Shown in pieces: positions 26,032-35,947 of a stretch of 64,000 nucleotides of DNA (its first letter is position 1; the number at the start of each line of letters is the position of its first letter). This DNA comes from Desulfobacter postgatei 2ac9 (lineage in GTDB: Bacteria; Desulfobacterota; Desulfobacteria; Desulfobacterales; Desulfobacteraceae), in contig NZ_CM001488.1 of assembly GCF_000233695.2 (NCBI RefSeq), positions 16,549-80,548 on the forward strand, written 5' to 3'. The notes beneath the pieces were generated by a model, which made no database searches, was not told the DNA's origin, and saw only the letters and a list, made by a program, of their open reading frames with translations. Position numbers and translations under genes: made by a program.

Positions 26032-27824
26032 ATATGAACCAACACGGGGACAATGATAACCAGAATCTTGAAGCGTCTGAAAACCCTTTGATTTTGGCGG
26101 TTGACGACGACGAAGCCATACGGATGCTCATGAAGGCTGCCTTAGACGGACATGGGTTCCGGGTGGAGGTTATGGAAAACGGCCTCAAGGCTGTTGACGC
26201 TTTTGAAAAATTGAATCCCCATGCAATGCTCATGGATGTGAACATGCCTGAAATGGATGGGTTTACAGCCTGCAAAGCCATTCGCTCTCTACCCAATGGA
26301 AAGCATGTGCCTATTTTAATGATGACGGGCCTGGATGACATGGAATCCATTGACCGGACGTTTACCGTCGGGGCCACGGATTTCATCAGCAAACCCATTA
26401 ACTGGGCGATTCTCAAATATCGTATCAAATACATGCTCAGGGCAAGCGCAGCTTTTAATGACGTGATCCTGCAGCAGAAACAGATCCAGGAATTGGCCTA
26501 TTATGACCACCTCACAGGCCTTGCCAACCGGACCATGTTCCGGGAGAACCTGATACGGGAAGTCGCAAACTGTGGAGAGGGCGAATTGCTTGGCGTGCTG
26601 TTCCTGGATCTTGACCGGTTCAAGCTGATAAATGACAGTCTCGGGCACAAGGCCGGCGATATGCTGCTCCGGCAGGTGGCGGAACGGATTAAAACCTGTA
26701 TCCGGAGTACTGACGGGCTGGCATGGTTAAAAAATGATGGAAAGCAGGTGATGATTTCACGCCTGGGTGGCGATGAGTTTACAGTACTCCTCCCAAACCT
26801 CAAAGTGCCTGACAATGCAGGTTTGGTGGCTAAGCGAATAAATGAAAACCTCTGCCGGGCCTTTGATATTGACGACCACGAAGTGTTCATCTCTTCCAGT
26901 ATCGGCATCAGTCTGTTTCCCCTGGACGGTAACGATGCCGAGTCCTTGATCACCAATGCTGATTTGGCCATGTATCATGCCAAGGAAATCGGAGGAAACC
27001 GGTTTCAATTTTTCGAGCAGGCGCTGAATATTCAGGCAAAGAAACGGCTGGAGTTTGAAAACGATTTAAGAAAAGCGGTAATCAGAGATGAAATTACCCT
27101 TTTTTACCAGCCTCAGGTCTCTTTGCTGGATGGTAGAATCATTGGTGCCGAAGCCTTGAGTCGGTGGCATAATCCCCGGATGGGCAATGTTTCTCCGGCT
27201 GAATTTATTCCGGCCATAGAAGAGATGGGACTGGTCATCCCCTTTACCGACTGGGTAATCCGGGAAGCCGGCCGCCGGCTACTGGAATGGTATGACCAGG
27301 GGATTAAGGCGATCCGGATAGCGGTGAATATTTCAAGCAAGCATTTTGTTGAGCAGGAAATTCCGGACAAAATAATTAAAATGCTCAAAGCGTATAACCT
27401 GCCCTCTTCATGCCTGGAGGTGGAGCTCACCGAAAGTGTGATGGCCGCTCAAGGCTCCCAAACCCTGGACATACTTAATCGGCTCAAAGAGATCGGACTG
27501 ACCATTTCCGTGGATGATTTCGGAACGGGTTATTCATCCTTGAGCTATTTGAAAACCTTTCCCGTTGATGTGGTAAAAATAGATAGATTTTTCATAAAAG
27601 ACATTTTAACGGGGAAAAAAGACGAATCCATTGTTAAAGCCATGATATCCATGGCCCACAGCATGGATATGAAGGTGGTGGCCGAAGGCATTGAAACCCG
27701 GGAGCAACTTGCGCTACTGCATCGCATGGGATGCGACTACGGCCAAGGGTTCCTGTTCAGTCCGGCGGTTACCCGGGATGAATTTACCAGCATGTTGAAA
27801 GCGAAAAAACGGTTTCTGCCCTGA
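26028..27824 (+). CDS. REC-GGDEF-EAL c-di-GMP turnover protein
   Basis: This 598-aa cytosolic response regulator makes and/or degrades cyclic di-GMP. The receiver (about 15-130) has the acceptor Asp in [17 protein letters not shown] and Lys in DFISKPINW. The GGDEF domain (about 160-320) starts [15 protein letters not shown] and holds an intact [13 protein letters not shown]. The EAL domain (about 340-590) has [51 protein letters not shown] and [15 protein letters not shown]. All key residues appear intact, so either activity is possible. The start overlaps the kinase stop (ATGA), indicating translational coupling and a matched signalling pair. Confidence 0.93.
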   Translation: MNMNQHGDNDNQNLEASENPLILAVDDDEAIRMLMKAALDGHGFRVEVMENGLKAVDAFEKLNPHAMLMDVNMPEMDGFTACKAIRSLPNGKHVPILMMTGLDDMESIDRTFTVGATDFISKPINWAILKYRIKYMLRASAAFNDVILQQKQIQELAYYDHLTGLANRTMFRENLIREVANCGEGELLGVLFLDLDRFKLINDSLGHKAGDMLLRQVAERIKTCIRSTDGLAWLKNDGKQVMISRLGGDEFTVLLPNLKVPDNAGLVAKRINENLCRAFDIDDHEVFISSSIGISLFPLDGNDAESLITNADLAMYHAKEIGGNRFQFFEQALNIQAKKRLEFENDLRKAVIRDEITLFYQPQVSLLDGRIIGAEALSRWHNPRMGNVSPAEFIPAIEEMGLVIPFTDWVIREAGRRLLEWYDQGIKAIRIAVNISSKHFVEQEIPDKIIKMLKAYNLPSSCLEVELTESVMAAQGSQTLDILNRLKEIGLTISVDDFGTGYSSLSYLKTFPVDVVKIDRFFIKDILTGKKDESIVKAMISMAHSMDMKVVAEGIETREQLALLHRMGCDYGQGFLFSPAVTRDEFTSMLKAKKRFLP

Positions 27825-29256
27825 TATTTTTCTCTGGATTCCGCTTTTTAAGGGTTATAGTAAACCATGCACAAAATCAGAATAAAATAAAGGTGATAGC
27901 ATGTCAGAATTTAAGATTGTTTTATCTGGATTATTTCATTTAAAACATTGTTTTGTTCTTTTATCTTTTTTGACGCTTTGCCCATGTCAGGCCTTGGCCG
28001 CACCGAAAGATATTTTTGAACTGACCATGGAAGAGTTAATGGATATTGAAGTCACCTCGGTGGCAAAAAAAAGCCAGAATCTTTCAAACAGTGCCACGGC
28101 CATCCATGTCATCACCAACGAGGATATAAAACGGTCTGGGGTGACCAATATTCCGGACGCCCTGCGCATGGTACCCGGGATTAACGTGGCAAGGCTTGAT
28201 TCCAACAAATGGGCGGTGAGCGCCAGGGGGTTTGCCGGGCGTTTTGCCAATGCGCTGCTGGTCCTCATAGACGGAAGAAGTGTTTATACCCCTACCTTTT
28301 CAGGGGTTTACTGGGAAGTTAACGATGTGCTGCTGGAGGATGTGGACCGGATTGAGGTGATCCGGGGGCCCGGGGCCACTGTCTGGGGGGCCAATGCGGT
28401 GAACGGGGTCATCAATATCATCACCAAACATGCCGGCGATACCCAGGGGGGATATGTCGCCCTTGGTTCCGGAAACCATGAAAATGTAATTTCAAGCGTC
28501 AGGTACGGGGATGCGCTGGGGCAAGATACCTTCTGGCGGTTCTATGCAAAACATCAAAGCAGAGATGAATTCACCCTGGAGACCGGATCTGATGCGGATG
28601 ATGCCTGGACCAAAACCCAAGCCGGATTCCGGCTGGATTCCATGCTCTCAAGTAAAGACAGCCTAACCCTCCAGGGGGATATCTATGAGGCCGACATTGA
28701 TCAGACCCTGCTGCTGGCCGACTTGATCCCGCCAACTTACCTGACGTCCACGCCTGTGGAAACAGATACCAAGGGATGGAATCTTTTATCCCGGTGGAAG
28801 CGAACCATTTCCCCGGATTCTGATTTCACCCTTCAGGTTTATTATGACGGAAAAAATCAGGCCGAGGATATCAATGAATCAGACCGTGACACCTTTGACA
28901 TTGATGCCACCCACCGGTTTGGTTTAGGGATGTGGAACGATATTGTCTGGGGAATCCGGTACCGGTATACCCGGGACCGGTTTGTTGAGTCATATATCGT
29001 TTCCATATATCCCACGGAAGAAGAAGATCATCTTTTCAGCGGCTTTATTCAGGATGAAATATCCCTGGCCGACGATGCCGTGAAGCTGACCCTGGGGTCA
29101 AAAATCGAACACAACGAATACAGCAATATGGAGATTCAGCCCAGCATCAGAGCCCTGTGGGCGGTGAACAATGAACATAAAATCTGGGGAGCGGTCTCCC
29201 GGGCGGTAAGGACCCCCAGCCGGTTCGAGTCCGATGGAGAAATTAAAAATGCTGCC

Positions 29257-29261
29257 TTTAA
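29257..29261. repeat. Left 5-bp target duplication TTTAA of the IS
   Basis: TTTAA immediately before the left terminus CTCGATGATCCAG is repeated at 30942-30946 directly after the right terminus. Confidence 0.85.
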
Positions 29262-30941
29262 CTCGATGATCCAGTTTTTTGGGATTAGACAATGTCACAA
29301 TATTGGGAAATGTAAAGGCTGGTCAAGTCGATGGTATAATACCAACTATTCCAGCTGATATCTCACCCATCGGTTGGCCAGCCTCCACTGAGCAGAATAA
29401 AATAAGTTTTACTTGAATACAAGGGTTCCATTGCGATATATGCTTCATTTCTGCAAATAATAAATGAGGCGGATGTGTTAATAGAGAAGCTGTTGCCGTT
29501 TGTTGAAAATTATACCGAGTCACTGAATACTGAGTTAACAGAGTCTTCCCCTGGGATGACCTTAAGTAAATCACAAAAATTCTGGCTGGGTTTCTGCATC
29601 ACTGGAATCATTTTAACCAACAGCATCAATTGGACTGCTTTTTCCCGTATCAGCATAGGACGGTATAAAAAAACAGCACTTTCCTGGATGTTTCGCCATT
29701 CTAAAATTGCTTGGGAGCATCTGTTCCACTTCAGTCTCAAAATTATTTTCAAAGTATATGGTATCACCAAAGGCGTTGTCAGTATTGATGATTCCGATAA
29801 AAAGCGCAGTAAATGCACAACAAAAATTTTTGGCGTCAACAAAATAAAAGACAAATCAACAGGCGGTTTTTGCATGGGGCAAAGTTTGGTATTTTTGGTA
29901 TTGGTAACACCGAAAATAACCATTCCAATAGGCTACGCCTTTCATGTTCCTGATCCAAAAATCAGCGAATGGGTCAAGGAGGATAAAAGGTTAAAAAAGG
30001 CTGGAGTACCAAAATCAAAACGCTCGAAAAAGCCGGTGCGATCAGATGAATATCCAACTATTTCAAGTATTTCTATAGCTCTTTTAAAAACCTTTGTACA
30101 GCAACACCCTGAAATAAAAATAGAAGCAATTGTTGCAGATGCCTTGTATGGTAATGCTGAGTTCATGGATGAAGCTTCAAAAATTGCAGGAAGCGCTCAA
30201 GTCATTAGTCAAATAAGGTACAATCAAAATATTTCATTCAAAAACAGTAAAAAATCAGTGGAAAAATATTTTGAAAATATTCAACCGATTCAAAAAACCA
30301 TACATATACGCGGAGGCAAAGGGGTTGTTGTACTTATTAAAAGTGCCAGAATACATGTGTGTGCCCATAGAAAAAAACGATTTGTCATTGCAATAAAATA
30401 CACTGGAGAAGAGGACTATCGGTACCTTGTCGCTTCGGACCTGACCTGGCGATATGCTGATATAATAGATGCTTTTACACTCAGATGGTTAGTAGAGGTT
30501 TTTATTCAAGACCACAAGGGTAATGAAGGGTGGGGAAATTTGACCAAACAACCTGGTAAAGATGGGTCTTACAGAAGTTTGACCCTGAGCCTGTTGGTTG
30601 ATCATTGTCTCCTCCTTCATCCGGACCAAGTGGCCTCGATAAATAACAAACTGCCCGCAAAAACTGTTGGCAGCCTATGTGATATCGTCAAAGTTGACAG
30701 CATCTTATCCTTTGTCGAACAAATCATTCACAGTGATGACCCAGAATCCCATTTCAAGCAGATCTCGGTATTTTTAAAAGAGCATTTTGTAAAGTCAAAT
30801 GATTCCAAAAAACACATGAATCTAAAACCTTGGGGAAATTATCAATCCTCCCCATCATTAAAATATAAAGCATTCTGTTAACATGGGGATAATAACTGGT
30901 AGATACGTTCCATGTCAATTTTTAAAAACTGGATCATCGAG
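29262..30941 (+). mobile_element. 1680-bp IS element (DDE, IS4-superfamily-like)
   Basis: The terminal inverted repeats are CTCGATGATCCAGTTTTT (left, 29262-29279) and its reverse complement AAAAACTGGATCATCGAG (right, 30924-30941). The element is flanked by the 5-bp duplication TTTAA and carries one transposase gene. The boundaries are secure because deleting the element plus one duplication restores the receptor reading frame. The family is uncertain: the transposase is of the IS4-superfamily DDE type, but the 5-bp duplication does not match the usual IS4 length. Confidence 0.9.
29475..30881 (+). CDS. Transposase of the receptor-disrupting IS
   Basis: This 468-aa DDE transposase starts at a GTG with GAGG upstream. 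Candidate catalytic positions are the first Asp in VVSIDDSDKKRSK, the second in EAIVADALYGNAEFMDEA, and the Glu in the FTLRWLVEVFIQDHKGNEGW block, whose W-x-VE-x-F spacing is typical of IS4-superfamily transposases. The frame is uninterrupted, so the element may still be active. It is more AT-rich than the surrounding receptor gene, as expected for mobile DNA. Confidence 0.88.
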   Translation: MLIEKLLPFVENYTESLNTELTESSPGMTLSKSQKFWLGFCITGIILTNSINWTAFSRISIGRYKKTALSWMFRHSKIAWEHLFHFSLKIIFKVYGITKGVVSIDDSDKKRSKCTTKIFGVNKIKDKSTGGFCMGQSLVFLVLVTPKITIPIGYAFHVPDPKISEWVKEDKRLKKAGVPKSKRSKKPVRSDEYPTISSISIALLKTFVQQHPEIKIEAIVADALYGNAEFMDEASKIAGSAQVISQIRYNQNISFKNSKKSVEKYFENIQPIQKTIHIRGGKGVVVLIKSARIHVCAHRKKRFVIAIKYTGEEDYRYLVASDLTWRYADIIDAFTLRWLVEVFIQDHKGNEGWGNLTKQPGKDGSYRSLTLSLLVDHCLLLHPDQVASINNKLPAKTVGSLCDIVKVDSILSFVEQIIHSDDPESHFKQISVFLKEHFVKSNDSKKHMNLKPWGNYQSSPSLKYKAFC

Positions 30942-30946
30942 TTTAA
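30942..30946. repeat. Right 5-bp target duplication TTTAA of the IS
   Basis: Matches 29257-29261; the receptor frame resumes at the next base (CACATCCCGG). Confidence 0.85.
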
Positions 30947-31619
30947 CACATCCCGGCTCGGTCTCACCCCGCCACCGGGACTTCCTCTTACCGTTGTCGC
31001 CCAGGGAAACGACGACTACGATTCTGAAGAAGTGACAGCCTATGAGCTGGGGTATAGATTTATCCCGGTCGATTCATTTTCAATGGATCTGGCAGTGTTT
31101 TTCAACGATTACGACGATCTGAGAACCGGGCAGTTAAATCGAGTTTTCACAGGCAGCGGGTTTACCCAATATACAACCCTTACCAATGAGGGTTCCGCAG
31201 AAACCTACGGGGTGGAATTGTCGTTAAAATACAGGTACTCTGATTTTTTCCAAGGGCACCTTGCTTATAGTCTTCTTGAAAACAAAGTAGAAGTATACGA
31301 CAGTTTCGGTTTTCCCCATCATCAAATTTCGCTGCAGGGTGATTTTGCCGTCTCAAAAACCATGCAGCTCAATCTTTGGTTCCGTTTTGTGGATGATATG
31401 GATGCCCTGTATTCCTTTGATACCGACAAGACCTATGAAGTCGATAGTTACCTGACCATGGATATCCGGTTTGCCTGGCAGATTCTGCCTGACCTGGAGT
31501 TCTCTGTGGTGGGCCAGAATCTATTGAGAGGGGACCACGTGGAATTTGTACAGGAATCTTTTTCCGCTCCGGTTGAAGCGGGGCCGTCCGCTTATTGCAA
31601 ATTGACTTATCGCTTTTAG

Positions 31620-31907
31620 GGAATTATCACGGAGCATCCTATGGATATGCAACAAACATTATATCAATTTTGGCTAAGTGCTTGACCATCCCTGCAAACA
31701 CATATAACGGCGTGGATTATGACACACCTTCATTCCAGGATTCCACCCTCTGGGTCGCAAATGATAAAATGATCAATTCATTCCTTAATATTATATCCGA
31801 TTCGGCTGCAGAAGGTGTCGTTCGATCACAAGAGCGTGTAGAGATACCAAGGTTGCATCCCCTGCTTTATCTCAGAAGTGGGGAGGATATCAAGGGATGA
31901 AAGAATC
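31620..31907. other. Gap after the receptor gene
   Basis: No gene is supported here. An overlapping plus-strand frame (31595-31900) gives a 101-codon peptide with no recognised motif, most of its first part out of frame with the receptor; it is listed under rejected items. Confidence 0.3.
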
Positions 31908-32226
31908 TGTCAGATCCCAACGGTGAAATCGGTTCTTGCGATTACCTGCCCGCTATTGTTGACAACGTCCACACGCCATGATCCGGCATGCGCGGGTTTG
32001 TTCAATGGAAATATATAAGAGTGCCTGGACCGGCTTTTCATTGGGCAGATCCGGTTTTTCAACATCAGTGAATGGGTGTTGAGCCGTGGACGCAGGATTT
32101 TTTGGGGAGGCGGTCTCAAATTTTTCCGGGGTGGATGAGGGGTCTGTCAGCGCACGTTCGGGAATCGTGTGGTAGACCATGAAGGTGATGTCTGATTCTT
32201 TTACATTCTGGAAAGTTAGTTGACAA
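31908..32226 (-). pseudogene. Remnant of a DUF2914-like protein
   Basis: Two frames on the minus strand together look like the end of one protein. The upstream frame gives NVKESDITFMVYHTIPERAL and a proline-rich linker. A one-base shift near 32030 gives the second frame, HSYIFPLNKPAHAGSWRVDV followed by VNNSGQVIARTDFTVGI. The ending G-x-WRVDV..G.V..R..FTV is the usual carboxy end of DUF2914 domains. No start codon or N-terminal domain is visible, so it appears decayed. The assignment rests on this short motif only. Confidence 0.4.
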
Positions 32227-32373
32227 AGATTTGAAAAAGTTTGAACCGATTTAAAGAGGCGGAGAACTGCCCATGCCTGATGTACAAGGGGATAGGATAG
32301 CTGGTCTTATGCAGGCACAGAAGATGCAACAATTGAATTATTGAATAAAAAAGAGAGTGGAAGGAAGGTTCTC

Positions 32374-33876
32374 ATGCCTAATAGACCAAGAATTCTTATT
32401 GTCACCCCGGAGGTGACTTATCTGCCGGAAGAAATGGGATCATGCGCAGGCTATTCGGCCAAGGCCGGCGGCCTGGCCGATGTATCAGCGGCTCTGATCA
32501 GTGCCCTGTTCGATCTGAACAGCGATGTCCATGTAGCCATACCGGATTACCGTTCCATCTATCATGATTATTCCACCGAAAAGCATGACCGGGAGGTGGA
32601 AAAAATCAGGCAATGCCTGAATGAGGAGCGGATTCATTTTGCCGCGGACCGGGCGTTTCTTTATAAAGAAAAAGTATATTCCGCCAGTTATAAGACAAAT
32701 TTAAAGGTATCCCTGGCATTTCAGCGGGAGGTGATCAATAATATCATCCCCAGAGTAAAACCGGACATTATCCACTGCAACGACTGGATGACAGGCCTGA
32801 TCCCGGCCATGGCAAGGCAGTATGGCATTCCCTGCCTGTTTTCTATTCACAATATCCATACCATGACCTCCACCCTGGCCGAGATAGAGGACCGGGGGAT
32901 TGATGCTGCTTCCTTCTGGCAATGGCTTTATTTTAAACGGATGCCTGAAAGTTATGAGGAGAGCCGGGAATCCAACCGGGTGGATTTTCTTTGCTCAGGC
33001 GTGTTTTCAGCCCATTATGTCAATACGGTCAGTCCGGCGTTTTTGCAGGAAATCGTGGAAAACCGGCATCCTTTTGTGGAACCCGGGCTTCAGGCCGAAC
33101 TGACCCACAAATGGAAGGCTGGCTGTGCCACGGGTATTTTGAATGCGCCGGAACCGGAATTCAACCCGGCAGTGGATGAAATGATCCGGTTTAATTACGG
33201 GCCGAAAAATCACCGCAGGATGAAACAGAAAAACAAGGCCTTTCTCCAGAAAACCGTCGGCCTTGAACAAAATCCGGATGCGCCTTTGTTTTTCTGGCCA
33301 TCCCGTCTGGACCCGGTCCAAAAAGGATGCCAGCTGCTGGCCCATATCATGTACGAAACCATAGAACGCTACTGGGATACCGGGATCCAGATCGTCTCCG
33401 TGGCAGACGGGGAATATTATAAACACTTCAAAGATATTGCCGGATTCCATGATTTAAGGCATCGAATAGGCGTTTTGAGTTTTGATGAACAACTCTCCCA
33501 CCAGGCATTTGCCGGAAGTGATTTTGTTTTCATGCCCTCTTCCTTTGAACCCTGCGGCCTTCCCCAGATCATCGGCGCCATTTACGGCACCCTGCCCATT
33601 GTATTTGACACCGGCGGCCTCCATGACACGGTAAGACCCCTTGACCTGGAAAATTCCAGCGGCAACGGTTTTATTTTCAGCGTATATGATACCCAGGGAC
33701 TGAACTGGGCTGTGGATCGGGCCATGGACTTTTTTGCCCTTAATCCCGATGAAAGGGAAGTCCAGATCCGGCGGATCATGATTGAGTCGGTCACGGAATT
33801 CAACCACAGCCGCTGTGCCGAAAGCTATATCAGCCTGTATGAGAAAATGCTTGAAAGACCCTTCATTGTCAGCTAA
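32374..33876 (+). CDS. Glycogen/starch synthase-type glycosyltransferase (GT5)
   Basis: This protein of about 500 aa belongs to the family that extends alpha-1,4-glucan from ADP- or UDP-glucose. The N-terminal half has ILIVTPEVTYLPEEMG and the nucleotide-sugar motif GYSAKAGGLADVSAALI. DIIHCNDWMTGLIPAMA is the next block. The C-terminal Rossmann half has FFWPSRLDPVQKGCQLL and the catalytic acidic segment SSFEPCGLPQIIGAIYGTLP, then VFDTGGLHDTV. An in-frame TTG at 32341 exists, but the ATG at 32374 is preceded by GGAAGG and fits the family start. It converges back-to-back with a Nudix gene with no base between the stop codons. Glycogen metabolism would pair with the PEP-swivel/GAPDH block, but that link is inference. 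Confidence 0.88.
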   Translation: MPNRPRILIVTPEVTYLPEEMGSCAGYSAKAGGLADVSAALISALFDLNSDVHVAIPDYRSIYHDYSTEKHDREVEKIRQCLNEERIHFAADRAFLYKEKVYSASYKTNLKVSLAFQREVINNIIPRVKPDIIHCNDWMTGLIPAMARQYGIPCLFSIHNIHTMTSTLAEIEDRGIDAASFWQWLYFKRMPESYEESRESNRVDFLCSGVFSAHYVNTVSPAFLQEIVENRHPFVEPGLQAELTHKWKAGCATGILNAPEPEFNPAVDEMIRFNYGPKNHRRMKQKNKAFLQKTVGLEQNPDAPLFFWPSRLDPVQKGCQLLAHIMYETIERYWDTGIQIVSVADGEYYKHFKDIAGFHDLRHRIGVLSFDEQLSHQAFAGSDFVFMPSSFEPCGLPQIIGAIYGTLPIVFDTGGLHDTVRPLDLENSSGNGFIFSVYDTQGLNWAVDRAMDFFALNPDEREVQIRRIMIESVTEFNHSRCAESYISLYEKMLERPFIVS

Positions 33877-34494
33877 TTAAAATGACTTATGACATAACAC
33901 GCCGCCATTGAAGGGTGAAAACTCAAGATCTTTGATTTTGAACATGAAAGCCTCAGGGTTAAATTCATGGTCTCCGGCATTTTTGCGGTCCGTGAAATAG
34001 TCTTCCAAGGTCTGACGGATCACGTCAAAGGCAATTTCGTCCCATGGGATATTGGATTGGGAAAACAGACGAACATCAGTGCTTTCCGTTGTAGGGCCAA
34101 AGTCCTGGGATAATAGTTCAGCAATAAACATCATGTAAATCTGGTCCACAAAAAGGATATTGAACATCCTGTAGGGCGATAAAATTCGAACCTGGGCCCG
34201 GGTCTCCTCCAATGTCTCACGTACTGCACCCTGCTGGACGGATTCCTCATTTTCAAGATATCCGGCAGGAAGGGTCCAGCACCCTTTTCGGGGGTCGATA
34301 TTGCGTTTGCACATTAAAATCCTGTCCTGGAAAACAGGAATCGTGCCCACAACCATTTTGGGATTTTCATAGTGAATATGGCCGCATGAGGAACACACCG
34401 CGCGGACATGGTCATCGTTCTGGGGGATTTGCCGGGTTATGGAATGGCCGCACTGGGTGCAGAATTTTGTTGACATCACTGATCTATCTTCCAT
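33877..34494 (-). CDS. Nudix hydrolase with zinc ribbon
   Basis: This 205-aa protein has an N-terminal zinc ribbon (CTQCGH and CSSCGH, about 12-38) and a Nudix fold. The Nudix box is GYLENEESVQQGAVRETLEE, followed by TRAQV, where the Gly of the consensus is Arg. The zinc ribbon plus Nudix order is that of NudC/NADH pyrophosphatase-like and related ADP-sugar hydrolases. YMMFIAELLSQDFGPTTEST and IPWDEIAFDVI follow as in those enzymes. Two starts are possible (34494 or 34476, MSTKFCTQCGH); neither has a good ribosome site. Its stop codon abuts the stop of the glucan synthase gene. Confidence 0.88.
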   Translation of the reverse strand: MEDRSVMSTKFCTQCGHSITRQIPQNDDHVRAVCSSCGHIHYENPKMVVGTIPVFQDRILMCKRNIDPRKGCWTLPAGYLENEESVQQGAVRETLEETRAQVRILSPYRMFNILFVDQIYMMFIAELLSQDFGPTTESTDVRLFSQSNIPWDEIAFDVIRQTLEDYFTDRKNAGDHEFNPEAFMFKIKDLEFSPFNGGVLCHKSF

Positions 34495-34702
34495 TTTTTA
34501 CAAAAAATTAACTCGTTGCCTTTCTCCTTTATACAATTTTATTACCACAAACCCTTATCAAAGGAAATCTTTGAAGTAAAGCAATTGACAATCCCCTAAA
34601 TAACTTGCCCTCTTTTTTATATCCGGCCGTGCCCCAGGTTAAGCGCTTTTGGACGCATTTGTCAGTACGCTGATATCTTCGTGGTTTTTGTGATAAAATT
34701 AA

Positions 34703-35514
34703 ATCTTGTCAGACATGATGATCAAGGGAAATGATCCGGGCTTTATCCGCCCCAACTCCACCCTTTCCACGGATGAATTTTCAGGGACGCGCTTTGATTT
34801 CATGCTCTCCAATCCGCCCTACGGGAAAAGCTGGGGAACAAAAACTGCGAGGATACCGGCATTGCATTAAACACAAAGAGCCGAAAAAAACTGTTCAGTT
34901 TGAGTGTCTGGAAAAAACAAAAAGCCCTGATTAAAGCAGCCCAAGAGCTGATGGATGCCATGGGCCAAGATGAATCCAAGGATTTCAACCGGTTTACGTC
35001 CCAGGTGGATGCCACCCTGAAAACCTTGAACCTGAAATTGTCGGCCCCGGGAAAAAAAGCCGTTTTAACTGCCGTGTCCCGGTACGATGAAACCGCCCGC
35101 AGGGTGGTCAAAAAGAAGGTCAAACTGTCGGCGGCCAAGCTTGAAATCCTGCTGAATCATCTGGGGTGCCGGCAAGCCGACCTGCCGGACTTTGGATTTT
35201 ATCCTGTGGCGGACAAAAAGGGAGAATACCGCACCTTTGAACCCTGTTCAGATCTGCGGGACCATGAGTCCGTGCCCCTGCAAGGGGATATCCATGAATT
35301 TTTCAAGGCGGAGGCCCTGCCCCATGTGCCCGAGGCCTGGATCAATATGGATTCGGTGAAAATCGGCTATGAGATCAGTTTCAATAAATATTTCTACCGA
35401 GACAAGCCCTTGCGCTCCATGGAAGCGGTGGCCCAAGATATCCTGGACCTGGAGAATCGGGCCGAGGAGTTGATTGCCGAGATTCTGGGCCTTGACGGGG
35501 TAGACCATGACTGA
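34703..35514 (+). pseudogene. hsdM: hsdM remnant, type I restriction-modification methyltransferase
   Basis: Two pieces of a type I N6-adenine methylase remain. The first (34703-34857) reads SDMMIKGNDPGFIRPNSTLS and then FDFMLSNPPYGKSWG, with the catalytic NPPY motif. It has no start codon of the full gene and loses frame after GKSWG. The second (34900-35514) is the C-terminal part, KIGYEISFNKYFYRDKPLRS and ending ENRAEELIAEILGLDGVDHD, which still ends by overlapping hsdS. The SAM-binding region and the long central part are missing. The order and the overlap to hsdS are those of a normal hsdMSR operon, so this is a decayed chromosomal copy. Confidence 0.85.
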
Positions 35515-35947
35515 TCTTTTGCCCGAGATGCCGGGATATGAGGCTTATAAAAATTCCGGGGTAGAGTGGGTAGATTCAGCTACATACGGAACTAAAATGC
35601 CGAGAACCAGTGCTTCTTTTATCGGCAACCAAAAACTTCCAATACCCGCATATATAGAACAAACCGCAAAAATCGACCAGGCCGTTGCCATCAAGGAGAA
35701 GCAGATCCAACTTCTCAAAGAGCGCAAGCAAATCTTAATTCAGACTGCGGTGACAAAAGGCCTTGATCCCAATGTTCCCATGGCCGATTCAGGTGTGGAA
35801 TGGATTGGGCAGAAACCTGCGCATTGGACGTTGAAAAGACTTAAATTTCTTTTTTCTTCTACAGGTGGAGGAACCCCTTCAAAAAAACAAAAAGACTATT
35901 GGCAAGGAAATATCCCTTGGGTTTCACCCAAAGATATGAAATCGGAT
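35507..35947 (+). pseudogene. hsdS: hsdS remnant, type I specificity subunit
   Basis: The start MTDLLPEMPGYEAYKNSGVE, including GVEWVDSA, is the normal HsdS N-terminus. The first target-recognition domain is deleted: the frame jumps into the conserved central coiled spacer (IPAYIEQTAKIDQAVAIKEK, then QIQLLKERKQILI). The second recognition domain begins (GVEWIGQKPAHWTLKRLKFL, and GNIPWVSPKDMKSD) and is then cut off, continuing directly into HsdR sequence (YFAFTATPKN). The reading frame is kept across these joints, so the product would be a chimera without specificity. Confidence 0.85.

Larger units (their letters stand above)
27901..31619 (+). pseudogene. TonB-dependent receptor interrupted by an IS element
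   Basis: This outer-membrane receptor gene is split by the IS at 29262-30941. Removing the IS and one TTTAA copy rejoins the frame exactly: IKNAAFN continues as TSRLGLTPPPGL, giving about 677 aa. It begins with a signal peptide (FLTLCPCQALA) and the short ELTMEELMDIEVTSVAKK region. The plug domain has AIHVITNEDIKRSGV, ARGFAGRFANALLVLIDGRS, VIRGPGATVWGANAVNGVIN. A 22-strand-type barrel follows, ending GPSAYCKLTYRF. The product would take up a siderophore, corrinoid or other large ligand; the substrate is not readable. The sister genes yfiR, kinase and GGDEF/EAL lie directly upstream. The gene is inactive in this strain unless the IS excises precisely. Confidence 0.93.

Noticed and set aside
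31595-31900. 101-codon plus ORF overlapping the receptor end
   Set aside because: It overlaps the receptor C-terminus out of frame; the later part (VDYDTPSFQDSTLWVANDKM) is suggestive but I could not place it in any family.
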